From: an uncultured Opitutaceae bacterium | GTDB lineage: Bacteria > Verrucomicrobiota > Verrucomicrobiia > Opitutales > Opitutaceae | DNA length: 32,068 bases | Direction of reading: 5' to 3' | NCBI GenBank assembly: GCA_903862595.1 | Contig: CAIOYO010000111.1 | Location: forward strand, 1 to 32,068 | Shown: one piece after another, positions 17,754-23,926 of the stretch | Numbering within the stretch: position 1 is the stretch's first letter | Layout of the letters: every line of letters begins with the position of its first letter | The notes under the pieces: model-generated | What the model was told of the DNA's origin: nothing | Databases searched by the model: none | What the model saw: the letters and a program-made list of their open reading frames with translations, nothing else | Program-made: the position numbers and the translations under genes

Positions 17754-18409
17754 GGCAGCAGGCGGATCCGGATGTTCCGGTAGTGAATCTGGCTCTCCGG
17801 GTCGTGCCCTTGGAGAGCGATCGTGCCGGAGTCGATCAGGCGGCCCTTATAGGAGCCTTCCCGGACCGGATTTTCCTCTTCCGTGTAATCCGTGATCAGG
17901 CGGTCATTCACCCAGGTACGGACGCGCTTGCCCTCCACTTTCACGCGGAGCGCGAACCACTCGTTGTCCTTCGCGATGGCGTCGAAGTTGTCCTTGATGC
18001 CGTAAAGTCCTGCGGTGCGCTTGGGATCCTTGTGCGAGTTGTTCACCTGCACCTCGTAACCCTTCAGCGGCCAGCCGGTCTGCTGAAAGACCGTGTGAAA
18101 GTACACGCCCGAGTTCCCCTTGGGGAAGGTCTTCACATCGAGCTTCAGCTCGAAGTTCCGGAAGGTGTGACCGCCCACCGCCCCTTCGTAGAAGAGGTGC
18201 GCCCGCGGACCGAGGACCACGATGCAGCCATCCTTCACCGAAAACGTCGCCGGCGCTTCGCTCGCCCGCCAACCGTCGAGCGTCTTGCCGTCGAAGAGGA
18301 GTTGCCAGCCCTCCGCGGTTTCCGCCGAGGTCAGCTGATTCTGGGCCGAGCACACCGAAAAAAGACCCGCCGAAAGGAGCAGGCCAACGAGGAAGGGGAG
18401 TCGTTTCAT
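17750..18409 (-). CDS. Secreted DUF1080 (3-keto-disaccharide hydrolase / LamG-like) protein
   Basis: The protein has 219 aa from the ATG at 18409. It has a signal peptide (hydrophobic stretch ending CSA before QNQL) and the DUF1080 hallmark GWQLLFDGKTLDGWRA near the mature N-terminus. YEVQVNNSHKD and GTIALQGHDPESQIHYRNIRI follow toward the C-terminus, the usual end of the family. DUF1080 proteins are concanavalin-like beta-sandwiches abundant in Verrucomicrobiota and Planctomycetota, and some act on 3-keto sugars. A GAGGGG stretch 4-5 nt before the ATG could serve as a ribosome site. The last codons overlap the convergent methyltransferase gene by 4 nt. The specific substrate is unknown. Confidence 0.9.
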   Translation of the reverse strand: MKRLPFLVGLLLSAGLFSVCSAQNQLTSAETAEGWQLLFDGKTLDGWRASEAPATFSVKDGCIVVLGPRAHLFYEGAVGGHTFRNFELKLDVKTFPKGNSGVYFHTVFQQTGWPLKGYEVQVNNSHKDPKRTAGLYGIKDNFDAIAKDNEWFALRVKVEGKRVRTWVNDRLITDYTEEENPVREGSYKGRLIDSGTIALQGHDPESQIHYRNIRIRLLP

Positions 18410-18578
18410 GCCCCTCAAGGTTGACGCGCTCTCGCAGATGCGGCGAGCCAATTGCGGGTCCGCTCAGCGCGGGTCGCGGCCCCCGAGCGATCGGCGGCAC
18501 GCTCCGTCTCCACGTCCGCCACCCGGCCACCCGCAGTCGGCGCGATCGGCCCCACGGGCGGGCGCCTCCCGAGGCTCA

Positions 18579-19490
18579 TCACTCGATCCGCAGGCCTTCG
18601 TTGTCCGCCGTCAGGGCCCGCGCCACCGAGGGCAGGCCAGCTTGGGTGAACGCGGCCGACATCGCGGCCGACACCGCCGCCACATCGCCGCGCCGACAGA
18701 CGCACAACACACTCGAACCGCTCCCGCTCAACCAACCCGTCAGCGCACCCGCGGCACATCCCGCGTCAATCGCCGCCCGGGCCCCCGGGATCGAGGGCAA
18801 GCGGTACGGTTCATGCATGAAATCGGCCACTGCATGACGCAACCGATCGAACTGGCCCGTGGCGAAGGCTGCGACGAGGTAACTCGCGCTGTTGATGCTC
18901 CGGACCGCGTCAAAGTACGGTAGTGACGCGGGCAAAACCCCCCGCGCCGCCTTGGTCAGCATCTCCGATTCTGGCGATACGACCACGAAGATGAGGTCGG
19001 AAGGAATGACGACGCGAATGGTGTCGAGATAGGCGCCGGTCGCCGGATCGCAGCGCGAAACACAGAATCCGCCCAGGATGCCCGCCGAGGCATTATCGGG
19101 ATGGCCCTCGAGTTGGGTCGCCAAGGCCACCAAGCGTTCGCGCGAGAGCCCAGCGCCGCGAAGGACATTCAGACCGGCCAGCACGCCCGCAATCACGGTC
19201 ACGCTGGACCCCAGCCCGCGCGCCGGTGGAACCTCACCATCGATGCGGAAGGCGAACCCCTCCGGAGCGAGGCCCGTCGCCGCGAGGAAGGCCGCCGTGG
19301 TGTCGGAGACCATGTCAGTGGCCCGCGCGTCGGCAGGCCGCTCCGGCTGTGGTCCCGCGCCCGGGCTCCGGGTCAGCGTCACTCGGTTGTGAACCGAGAG
19401 CGCGAGGCCCAGGGTGTCGAAGCCGGCACCACAGTTGGAAGTGCTTCCCGGAACGCGGACGGTGACGGAGGCGGGGGGTGACGCGGTCAT
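18579..19490 (-). CDS. thrB: Homoserine kinase (GHMP family)
   Basis: The protein has 303 aa, a normal length for ThrB. VRVPGSTSNCGAGFDTLGLAL at the N-terminus, the GHMP ATP-binding loop PPARGLGSSVTVIAG (residues 88-101) and LSGSGSSVLC near residue 255 identify a GHMP kinase of the homoserine kinase branch. EGHPDNASAGILGG is also ThrB-like. It phosphorylates homoserine in threonine synthesis. The ATG at 19490 overlaps the smpB stop (TGATG), so it is translationally coupled to smpB. That is an unusual partner and no other threonine gene lies nearby. Confidence 0.92.
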   Translation of the reverse strand: MTASPPASVTVRVPGSTSNCGAGFDTLGLALSVHNRVTLTRSPGAGPQPERPADARATDMVSDTTAAFLAATGLAPEGFAFRIDGEVPPARGLGSSVTVIAGVLAGLNVLRGAGLSRERLVALATQLEGHPDNASAGILGGFCVSRCDPATGAYLDTIRVVIPSDLIFVVVSPESEMLTKAARGVLPASLPYFDAVRSINSASYLVAAFATGQFDRLRHAVADFMHEPYRLPSIPGARAAIDAGCAAGALTGWLSGSGSSVLCVCRRGDVAAVSAAMSAAFTQAGLPSVARALTADNEGLRIE

Positions 19491-19966
19491 CAGCGGCGCA
19501 GTTTGAACGCCTTCTTGATTTCGAGCGCATCGGCCCGCGCACGCAAGTCGTCACGTTTGTCGTGCAGCTTCTTTCCGGTGCAAAGCCCGAGCTCCACCTT
19601 GACGAGCGCTTCCTTGAAATACATCCGCAGCGGCACGAGTGCCCGGCCGCCAGTGCTGAGCGCCTGTGCGATCTTCCGGATCTGGTGACGGTGCAGGAGA
19701 AGCTTACGGATGCGGCGGGCGTCGTGATTGAGCCGGTTCCCGAAGGCGTACTCTTCGATGTAAGCGTTGTGGAGCCACAGTTCGCCCCGTTCAACACGGC
19801 CGAAGGCGTCGTTGATTTGCGCGCGACCCGCCCGCACGGATTTCACCTCGGTGCCCTTCAGCTCAATGCCCGCCTCAAAGCGCTCGTCGACCGTGAAGTC
19901 GCGCAGCACCTTGGAATTCCGGACCTCCGTGATCCGGGGAGCTTGATCTTTCTTGCGGGCGGTCAT
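19490..19966 (-). CDS. smpB: SsrA-binding protein SmpB
   Basis: The protein has 158 aa and covers the full family length. The beta-barrel core has GIELKGTEVKSVRAG and an NDAFGRVERGELWLHNAYIEEY segment. The basic C-terminal tail KLHDKRDDLRARADALEIKKAF is characteristic. SmpB binds tmRNA and brings it to stalled ribosomes for trans-translation. No tmRNA gene is visible next to it in this window. It follows rpoZ after 94 nt and overlaps thrB. Confidence 0.97.
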   Translation of the reverse strand: MTARKKDQAPRITEVRNSKVLRDFTVDERFEAGIELKGTEVKSVRAGRAQINDAFGRVERGELWLHNAYIEEYAFGNRLNHDARRIRKLLLHRHQIRKIAQALSTGGRALVPLRMYFKEALVKVELGLCTGKKLHDKRDDLRARADALEIKKAFKLRR

Positions 19967-20016
19967 CGCGGGACAAAGTGAAAGGTGACCGGAGTCGACC
20001 CGCCGCGCGACCTTGG

Positions 20017-20043
20017 AAAAGCATGCGGCCGAGCGAGCGGCCG
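20017..20043 (-). terminator. Weak hairpin with short U-tract between rpoZ and smpB
   Basis: On the minus strand CGGCCG, loop CTCGCT, CGGCCG (20026-20043) is followed after GCATG spacing by TTTT (20017-20020). The stem is only 6 bp and the T run is short and displaced, so it may attenuate rather than end transcription after rpoZ. Confidence 0.25.
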
Positions 20044-20060
20044 ACGCGTTGCTTCCGGCG

Positions 20061-20270
20061 TTAGGCCGACTTCGCCGTACCCAGCTCGTAGCTGATCTTG
20101 CCCTCGATCACCTCGCGCAAAGCGATGTCCTCGGGCGCCAGCTTTTCGAGCGACTCCACCAGCGGACGGTTGCCACGCTTGAGTTGCTTCACGCGCCGCG
20201 ACACCACATTGATCAGGATGTTCGGGTCGGGAATCGTCTTGAGCGCTTCCTTGATGTAATCGTCTCTCAT
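20061..20270 (-). CDS. rpoZ: RNA polymerase omega subunit
   Basis: The protein has 69 aa from the ATG at 20270. MRDDYIKEALKTIPDPN followed by INVVSRRVKQLKRGNRPLV is the omega fold with the conserved V-x-x-R-V-x-Q-L-x-x-G-x-x-P pattern. APEDIALREVIEGKI matches the C-terminal E-D-I-A-L-x-E-I stretch. The open frame runs upstream to 20315 with unrelated residues, and the conserved domain begins at MRDDY, so the internal ATG is used. It is a small, often overlooked gene; omega stabilises beta-prime in RNA polymerase. A candidate promoter lies at 20304-20332. Confidence 0.9.
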   Translation of the reverse strand: MRDDYIKEALKTIPDPNILINVVSRRVKQLKRGNRPLVESLEKLAPEDIALREVIEGKISYELGTAKSA

Positions 20271-20303
20271 GGGCAGGCGGAACGGGGGCGTGGAAAACCT
20301 CCC

Positions 20304-20332
20304 AGTACGAGACACTCATTCCACCCCGTCAA
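20304..20332 (-). promoter_or_regulatory. Candidate promoter for rpoZ-smpB-thrB
   Basis: TTGACG (20327-20332, minus strand) matches five of six -35 bases. After exactly 17 nt comes CGTACT (20304-20309), which matches three of six -10 bases. The start would lie around 20297, giving a leader of about 27 nt to the ATG at 20270. The strong -35 supports the call; the poor -10 weakens it. Confidence 0.35.
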
Positions 20333-20480
20333 GGCGGATTTCCCCCAAGTGCCCTCAAGGTCGGCCCCCAAGAGAGCAGTTTCTTGCAAAAAGCTGATAC
20401 TGACCGGGAAACACCCGTGCCGCCGAGGCCTAAGGCAATCGAATTGCTCCCGTAGTCGTTCTGTGGTTAAACGCTCCTCG

Positions 20481-21182
20481 ATGAACTCCCGCGTTTTACC
20501 CCTGCGCCTCGTGCGCCTGCTTTGCTTCGTCGTCGGTCTGGGTGCCGCCACGTCCGCCATCGCCGCCCCGGCCTTTGAAGGTCGTATCCAAATTAAAGTT
20601 ACCAGTGGCCGAGACGTTTCCGAGATGGCCTACGCGATCAAGGGCTCGAAGATGCGGATCGAAGCGGGCGACGCGGAGGAAAGGATGGCGAGCATCATCG
20701 ACCTGAAGGCGATGCAGATGCTGATGCTCATCGACTCCGAGAAGATGTACATGGTGATGACGATTCCGGAGGCGCCGCAGGGAGAGGCGGAGAAGGAGCA
20801 GGGCTCGATCGAGAAGACCTCCGAGACTGCGGTGATCGCTGGCTACACGGCGACCAAGTACCTCGTGCGTAGCAAGGATTCGAAGGAGCCGGTTGAAGTG
20901 TGGGCGACCGAGGAACTGGGAACGTTCTTCAACCCCGAGTCCTTGGGTGGGCCCTTCGGAGGCAAGTCCAAGACGCCAGCCTGGGAGCAGCTCCTGCGGA
21001 GCAGAGGCTTTTTCCCGCTCCGCACGGTCGTGCGCGAGAAGCGCACCGAAACCCGCATGGAAGTGGTCTCCGTGGAGAAGACCCGCCTCCCCGACTCCCT
21101 CTTCATTCCGCCGGCCGGCTACCAGCGCATGGAAATGCCCGGGCTGGGGGGAATGCTCCCGGGCCTGCTCGGTAAACCGTAA
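20481..21182 (+). CDS. Secreted DUF4412 domain protein
   Basis: The protein has 233 aa from the ATG at 20481. A signal peptide ends SAIAA before PAFEGRI. The rest is a single beta-rich domain with MAYAIKGSKMRIE, a Met-rich stretch MQMLMLIDSEKMYMVM, GYTATKYLV and FIPPAGYQRMEMP. This pattern fits DUF4412, a family of secreted proteins of unknown function related to outer-membrane lipoprotein carrier folds. A 27-residue segment from about 105 is rich in Glu and Lys. It is divergent from rpoZ. The frame extends upstream to 20013, across the rpoZ antisense strand, which is not credible coding sequence. No clear Shine-Dalgarno sequence. Confidence 0.82.
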   Translation: MNSRVLPLRLVRLLCFVVGLGAATSAIAAPAFEGRIQIKVTSGRDVSEMAYAIKGSKMRIEAGDAEERMASIIDLKAMQMLMLIDSEKMYMVMTIPEAPQGEAEKEQGSIEKTSETAVIAGYTATKYLVRSKDSKEPVEVWATEELGTFFNPESLGGPFGGKSKTPAWEQLLRSRGFFPLRTVVREKRTETRMEVVSVEKTRLPDSLFIPPAGYQRMEMPGLGGMLPGLLGKP

Positions 21183-21366
21183 GCGCCGAGAGCGGGGGAC
21201 AGGGCAGGACGGACAATTCGAGAGGCGTGCCGAGATCGCCCCGCCCCCTCGGGCCATATCAGCGTTCGCTCCGGCGGGACCGTCCATTGCCTCGCTCCGC
21301 TGGTCGCAAGGTCGTGCGGTCTCAGGAGGGCTTGCACGGTCATCCAGAGCCGCTTGTCTCACTGCG

Positions 21367-21942
21367 ATGTCCTCCGCTCCCCGCATTCTCGCCTTCTCGG
21401 GCAGCTCCCGCGCGGGCTCGCTGAATCTCCGCTTGCTCCACGAGGCCGCCGCGGCTTGCCGGGCCACGGGAAGCGACGTGACCTCCATCAGGCTCACCGA
21501 CTTTCCGCTCCCGATTTACGACGGCGACTTCGAGGACGCTCACGGCGTGCCGGAAGATGCCCGGCGCCTCGCCGCGCTCATCACCGAACATCCCGCGCTG
21601 CTGATCGCGACCCCCGAGTACAACGCAACCTTTCCCCCAGCCTTGGCCAACGCCATCACCTGGGCCACCCGCGTCGGCCATAACCCGTTCAGCGGAAAGG
21701 TCGCGGCCCTGCTCGGCGCATCACCCGGCGCCTTCGGTGGTCTGCGGGCCGTGGCCGCTCTGCGCGCGGTGCTCACCCATCTTGGCGTCCACGTGATCCC
21801 GCAACAGGCTCTGCTGCCGGCCGCCGATACAGCGTTCGACGCCGCCGGACAACTGACGCATGAGCGAACTCGGACTTCAGTCCGCGGACTCGCGGAGGCC
21901 CTAGTTACGACCGCTTCCCGGCTGCGCGACCCGCGCGCCTGA
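21367..21942 (+). CDS. NAD(P)H-dependent FMN reductase family protein
   Basis: The protein has 191 aa from the ATG at 21367. It is flavodoxin-like: ILAFSGSSRAGSLNLRLL near the N-terminus is the FMN phosphate-binding loop, followed by DFPLPIYDGDFE and LLIATPEYNATFPPALANAITW, then a GASPGAFGGLRAVAALR segment. Relatives include SsuE-, ArsH- and chromate-reductase-type quinone/flavin reductases. It probably transfers electrons from NAD(P)H to FMN or quinones in the cytoplasm. A GTGCGG/CCGCAC hairpin without a T-run (21947-21964) directly follows the stop. The preceding 184 nt contain no gene that I can support. Confidence 0.9.
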   Translation: MSSAPRILAFSGSSRAGSLNLRLLHEAAAACRATGSDVTSIRLTDFPLPIYDGDFEDAHGVPEDARRLAALITEHPALLIATPEYNATFPPALANAITWATRVGHNPFSGKVAALLGASPGAFGGLRAVAALRAVLTHLGVHVIPQQALLPAADTAFDAAGQLTHERTRTSVRGLAEALVTTASRLRDPRA

Positions 21943-22022
21943 GGGAGTGCGGCGCCGTCCGCACCGGTCGACCCACACCCCGTTGACCCATTCCACGCGC
22001 GGACGACCGCGCCATTACGGAT

Positions 22023-22052
22023 TTGACACGGGCCCGGAGGCCACGCTTCCTC
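22023..22052 (+). promoter_or_regulatory. Possible promoter of the attenuator leader (perfect -35 TTGACA)
   Basis: TTGACA at 22023-22028 is a perfect -35 hexamer located 36 nt before the leader-peptide ATG. No good -10 is visible at 16-18 nt spacing (the sequence there is CTTCCT-like), so the promoter is only suggested by position and the -35 match. Confidence 0.3.
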
Positions 22053-22063
22053 CCCACTCTTTC

Positions 22064-22186
22064 ATGTCCCTTCGCGGAACGACAATCTCGGCAGGCCTTT
22101 CCGTCCACGGTTACTCCGTGGTCGCCTCCGTCATTGCATCCATTTCCGTCGCCGTCGTCGTTACGCGCGCGCCGCAGGGGGCCTGA
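22064..22186 (+). CDS. Branched-chain amino acid attenuator leader peptide (ilv-type), 40 aa
   Basis: The 40-codon frame from ATG 22064 has 8 Val and 3 Ile. Residues 18-34 are nearly all Val, Ile, Ala and Ser, with three consecutive Val codons at 31-33 (22154-22162). The stop at 22184-22186 lies 19 nt before a perfect intrinsic terminator. This is the classical layout of ilv leader peptides, where scarcity of charged tRNA-Val or tRNA-Ile stalls the ribosome. The stall point would just free AGGGGGC (22176-22182), the antiterminator strand, whereas a ribosome at the stop codon would cover it. The frame can be extended upstream to 21947, but the ATG at 22064 gives the usual leader length. No biosynthetic gene follows. 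Confidence 0.75.
   Translation: MSLRGTTISAGLSVHGYSVVASVIASISVAVVVTRAPQGA
22105..22121 (+). promoter_or_regulatory. Upstream pause-type hairpin in the leader RNA
   Basis: CCACGG (22105-22110), loop TTACT, CCGTGG (22116-22121) is a perfect 6-bp hairpin inside the leader-peptide frame before the Val/Ile run. Its position fits the first hairpin, which slows RNA polymerase until the ribosome catches up in attenuation systems. Confidence 0.5.
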
Positions 22187-22211
22187 CGTCACTCTCAATG
22201 ACTCGCCCCCT
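22176..22211 (+). promoter_or_regulatory. Predicted antiterminator pairing
   Basis: AGGGGGC at 22176-22182, in the last leader codons, is the exact reverse complement of GCCCCCT at 22205-22211. The latter contains most of the 5' arm of the terminator. The two pairings exclude each other, which is what a transcription attenuator needs. Read by eye; energies were not computed. Confidence 0.65.
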
Positions 22212-22239
22212 CCGGTGCCGCCGGAGGGGGTTTTTTGTT
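22206..22239 (+). terminator. Intrinsic terminator of the attenuator
   Basis: CCCCCTCCGG (22206-22215) and CCGGAGGGGG (22221-22230) form a perfect 10-bp GC-rich stem with the 5-nt loop TGCCG. TTTTTTGTTT follows directly. It is the strongest Rho-independent terminator in the window and sits 19 nt after the leader-peptide stop. Confidence 0.92.
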
Positions 22240-22414
22240 TCCCCACCTGGCGCAGTCACCGCAGGGGGTGGTTCACCCAAAACCACCACCACCCAGCATG
22301 ACCATGAATGCCAGAACCCAGCCGAGCCCGGGCTTCCCGACGCAGACGTCCACGCCACGGTCGAACCAGTCGAAGGCGCTGCTCCGCCGAGACTCGTCAC
22401 CGTCAGGTGACGTC
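22240..22414. other. Non-coding stretch after the attenuator, hairpin-rich
   Basis: I see no gene here that I can support. Two perfect inverted repeats are present. GGTGGTT / AACCACC (22267-22273 and 22281-22287) has a 7-nt loop. CGTCACC / GGTGACG (22395-22401 and 22406-22412) has a 4-nt loop and lies just past the stop of the minus-strand VOC remnant. A plus-strand frame (22298-22552) is open but has no recognisable content and runs antisense to the VOC remnant. Confidence 0.6.
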
Positions 22415-22594
22415 CTACCTCTGCGGCAAGAGCGCGACCGCGAAACCGGTCGGATCATGACGCACGACTTTCTCCTGGCCAATCTTCACCCGGAGTTCGT
22501 GCGCGACGCCATCGCGGCCGAGGAACGACGGCTTTGCGCCATCGACCTCTAGCCGAGAAGGCGCCGGAAACGCGCCCCCTGCGATCAGGCGAAG
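22415..22594 (-). pseudogene. 3' remnant of a VOC/glyoxalase-family gene
   Basis: A minus-strand frame open between in-frame stops at 22595-22597 and 22415-22417 gives about 59 residues. It ends ELRVKIGQEKVVRHDPTGFAVALLPQR in pieces typical of a VOC domain C-terminus: a hydrophobic strand, the D-P-x-G-F/N motif and a final strand of the V-x-L type. No ATG or upstream domain half is present, because the 5' side runs into the 3' end of the rhamnose isomerase gene (10-nt overlap). Codons are GC-rich at third positions, as in real genes. It is probably the tail of a gene truncated by rearrangement. Short length keeps the call tentative. Confidence 0.45.
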
Positions 22595-23787
22595 CTACCC
22601 GCCTTAGCCATCCCCAACTCGCGCCGCCGCCGTGAACGGTCCCGCGCCGCGGCCTTTTCGTATCCACTCTTGCGATGCGCTGCGAGCGGATCGGCCGCCA
22701 GGCCCTGCGCCCGGCGCCAGGCCTGCAGCGCCGGGTTGACGTCGGTGAAGAACGCCTTCCTCAACTCCAGCTCCGCCGCGACGACGTCGTGGCGATCCTG
22801 GGCGCGGCGTAGCGCCTTGTGATCGACGAGGGCCGCCTTCGCGTACAACTCCTGCGCCATCATCACCGTCTGGATGGTCGCCTCGATCTTGGGCTTCTCG
22901 TTGTGGCACTGGTCGATCATGTAGGCGATCTTCGGGGCACGACCGCGCTCCGCAGCGAAGCTGTGAATCTCGTGGAAGATCCGGAAGACCTGATAGGGAT
23001 CGATCGAGCCGAGCGTGAGATCGTCATCCGCATAGCGCCGGTCATTGAAGTGGAACCCGCCCAGCATGTCCTCATCGAGGAGGAAGGCCACGATCTGCTC
23101 GATGTTCTGCCCGGCGTAGTGGTGGCCGGTGTCCACCAGCACCTTAGCCCGCGGCCCCGCCTTGCGCGCGAGCACGTAGGCCATGCCCCAGTCCGCGATG
23201 TCCGTGGCATAGAACGCCGGCTCGAAGGGCTTGTACTCGACCAGCATCGTCTGCCGCGGCCCGAGGCGACGGTGCAGCGTGGCGAGCGACTCCTCAAAGC
23301 GGGCCTTGCGCGCCCGCAGGCTCTCCTGACCCGGGTAGTTGATGCCGTCGGCAAACCACAGCGAGACATACTCGCTCCCGAGGGCCTTGCCGATCGCAAC
23401 GGAATCGAAGCAGTGCTGCAGGGCACGGCGACGCACCGCGGGGTCCGCATGGCCAAAGGATCCCCACTTGTACTCTTGGTCCTGGAAGAGATTAGGGTTA
23501 ATCGCGCCGATCCGCACGCCGTGCCGGCGCGCAAGGCGGGCCACTTCCTTCGGATCCTGGCCGGGCGCGAAATCCCACAGCACGTGCACCGCAACCGTGG
23601 GGCAGCAGCCCGTCAGCGCATGCACATGGCCGGCGTCTGCCAGCTTGTCGCCGAGATCGATCGCTGCCGCATCCTGGAAGAACTTGCCAAAGCGGGTGCC
23701 GGTGTCGGCGAATCCCCAGGAGGGAGTCTCGACGGCGAAACCGTCGAGCACAGGAAACAGGCGGGAAGCAAGGGAGGCGGAGGGCAT
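22585..23787 (-). CDS. rhaI: L-rhamnose isomerase, Pseudomonas stutzeri type (sugar isomerase TIM barrel)
   Basis: The protein has 400 aa from the ATG at 23787. It has FAVETPSWGFADTGTRFGKF at the N-terminus and metal-site segments MLVEYKPFEP (Glu184), VDTGHHY (Asp219, His222), GGFHFNDRRYADDD (His246, Asp254, Asp256) and YMIDQCHN (Asp292). Spacing of these residues matches the P. stutzeri enzyme, as I remember its numbering, with a constant offset of 35. It interconverts L-rhamnose and L-rhamnulose and is often broad for rare sugars. An in-frame GTG at 23841 has a strong AGGGAGG six nt upstream and would add 18 residues. The ATG gives the conserved start. No other rhamnose genes are nearby. 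Confidence 0.9.
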   Translation of the reverse strand: MPSASLASRLFPVLDGFAVETPSWGFADTGTRFGKFFQDAAAIDLGDKLADAGHVHALTGCCPTVAVHVLWDFAPGQDPKEVARLARRHGVRIGAINPNLFQDQEYKWGSFGHADPAVRRRALQHCFDSVAIGKALGSEYVSLWFADGINYPGQESLRARKARFEESLATLHRRLGPRQTMLVEYKPFEPAFYATDIADWGMAYVLARKAGPRAKVLVDTGHHYAGQNIEQIVAFLLDEDMLGGFHFNDRRYADDDLTLGSIDPYQVFRIFHEIHSFAAERGRAPKIAYMIDQCHNEKPKIEATIQTVMMAQELYAKAALVDHKALRRAQDRHDVVAAELELRKAFFTDVNPALQAWRRAQGLAADPLAAHRKSGYEKAAARDRSRRRRELGMAKAGSFA

Positions 23788-23926
23788 CGGAGGAAAATGT
23801 GTTGAGAGAGGACAGCGAGGGCTCGCCGCGAAGCGACGCACGCCGGACCTCCCTTTATCCTAGCGGCGCATCGGCCGTTGAGGAGTCGAAAAACCGTCGC
23901 ACATGCAAGGATGCAAAAGGACAGTT

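Noticed and set aside
19967-20480. A tmRNA (ssrA) gene near smpB
   Set aside because: No tRNA-like acceptor/T-arm ends or tag-peptide frame were seen on either strand.
22298-22552. 84-codon plus-strand frame after the attenuator as the regulated gene
   Set aside because: Its translation is a Ser/Arg/Pro-rich sequence without motif and it runs antisense to a frame with VOC character. I cannot exclude that its last 31 codons, from ATG 22457, are a small protein.
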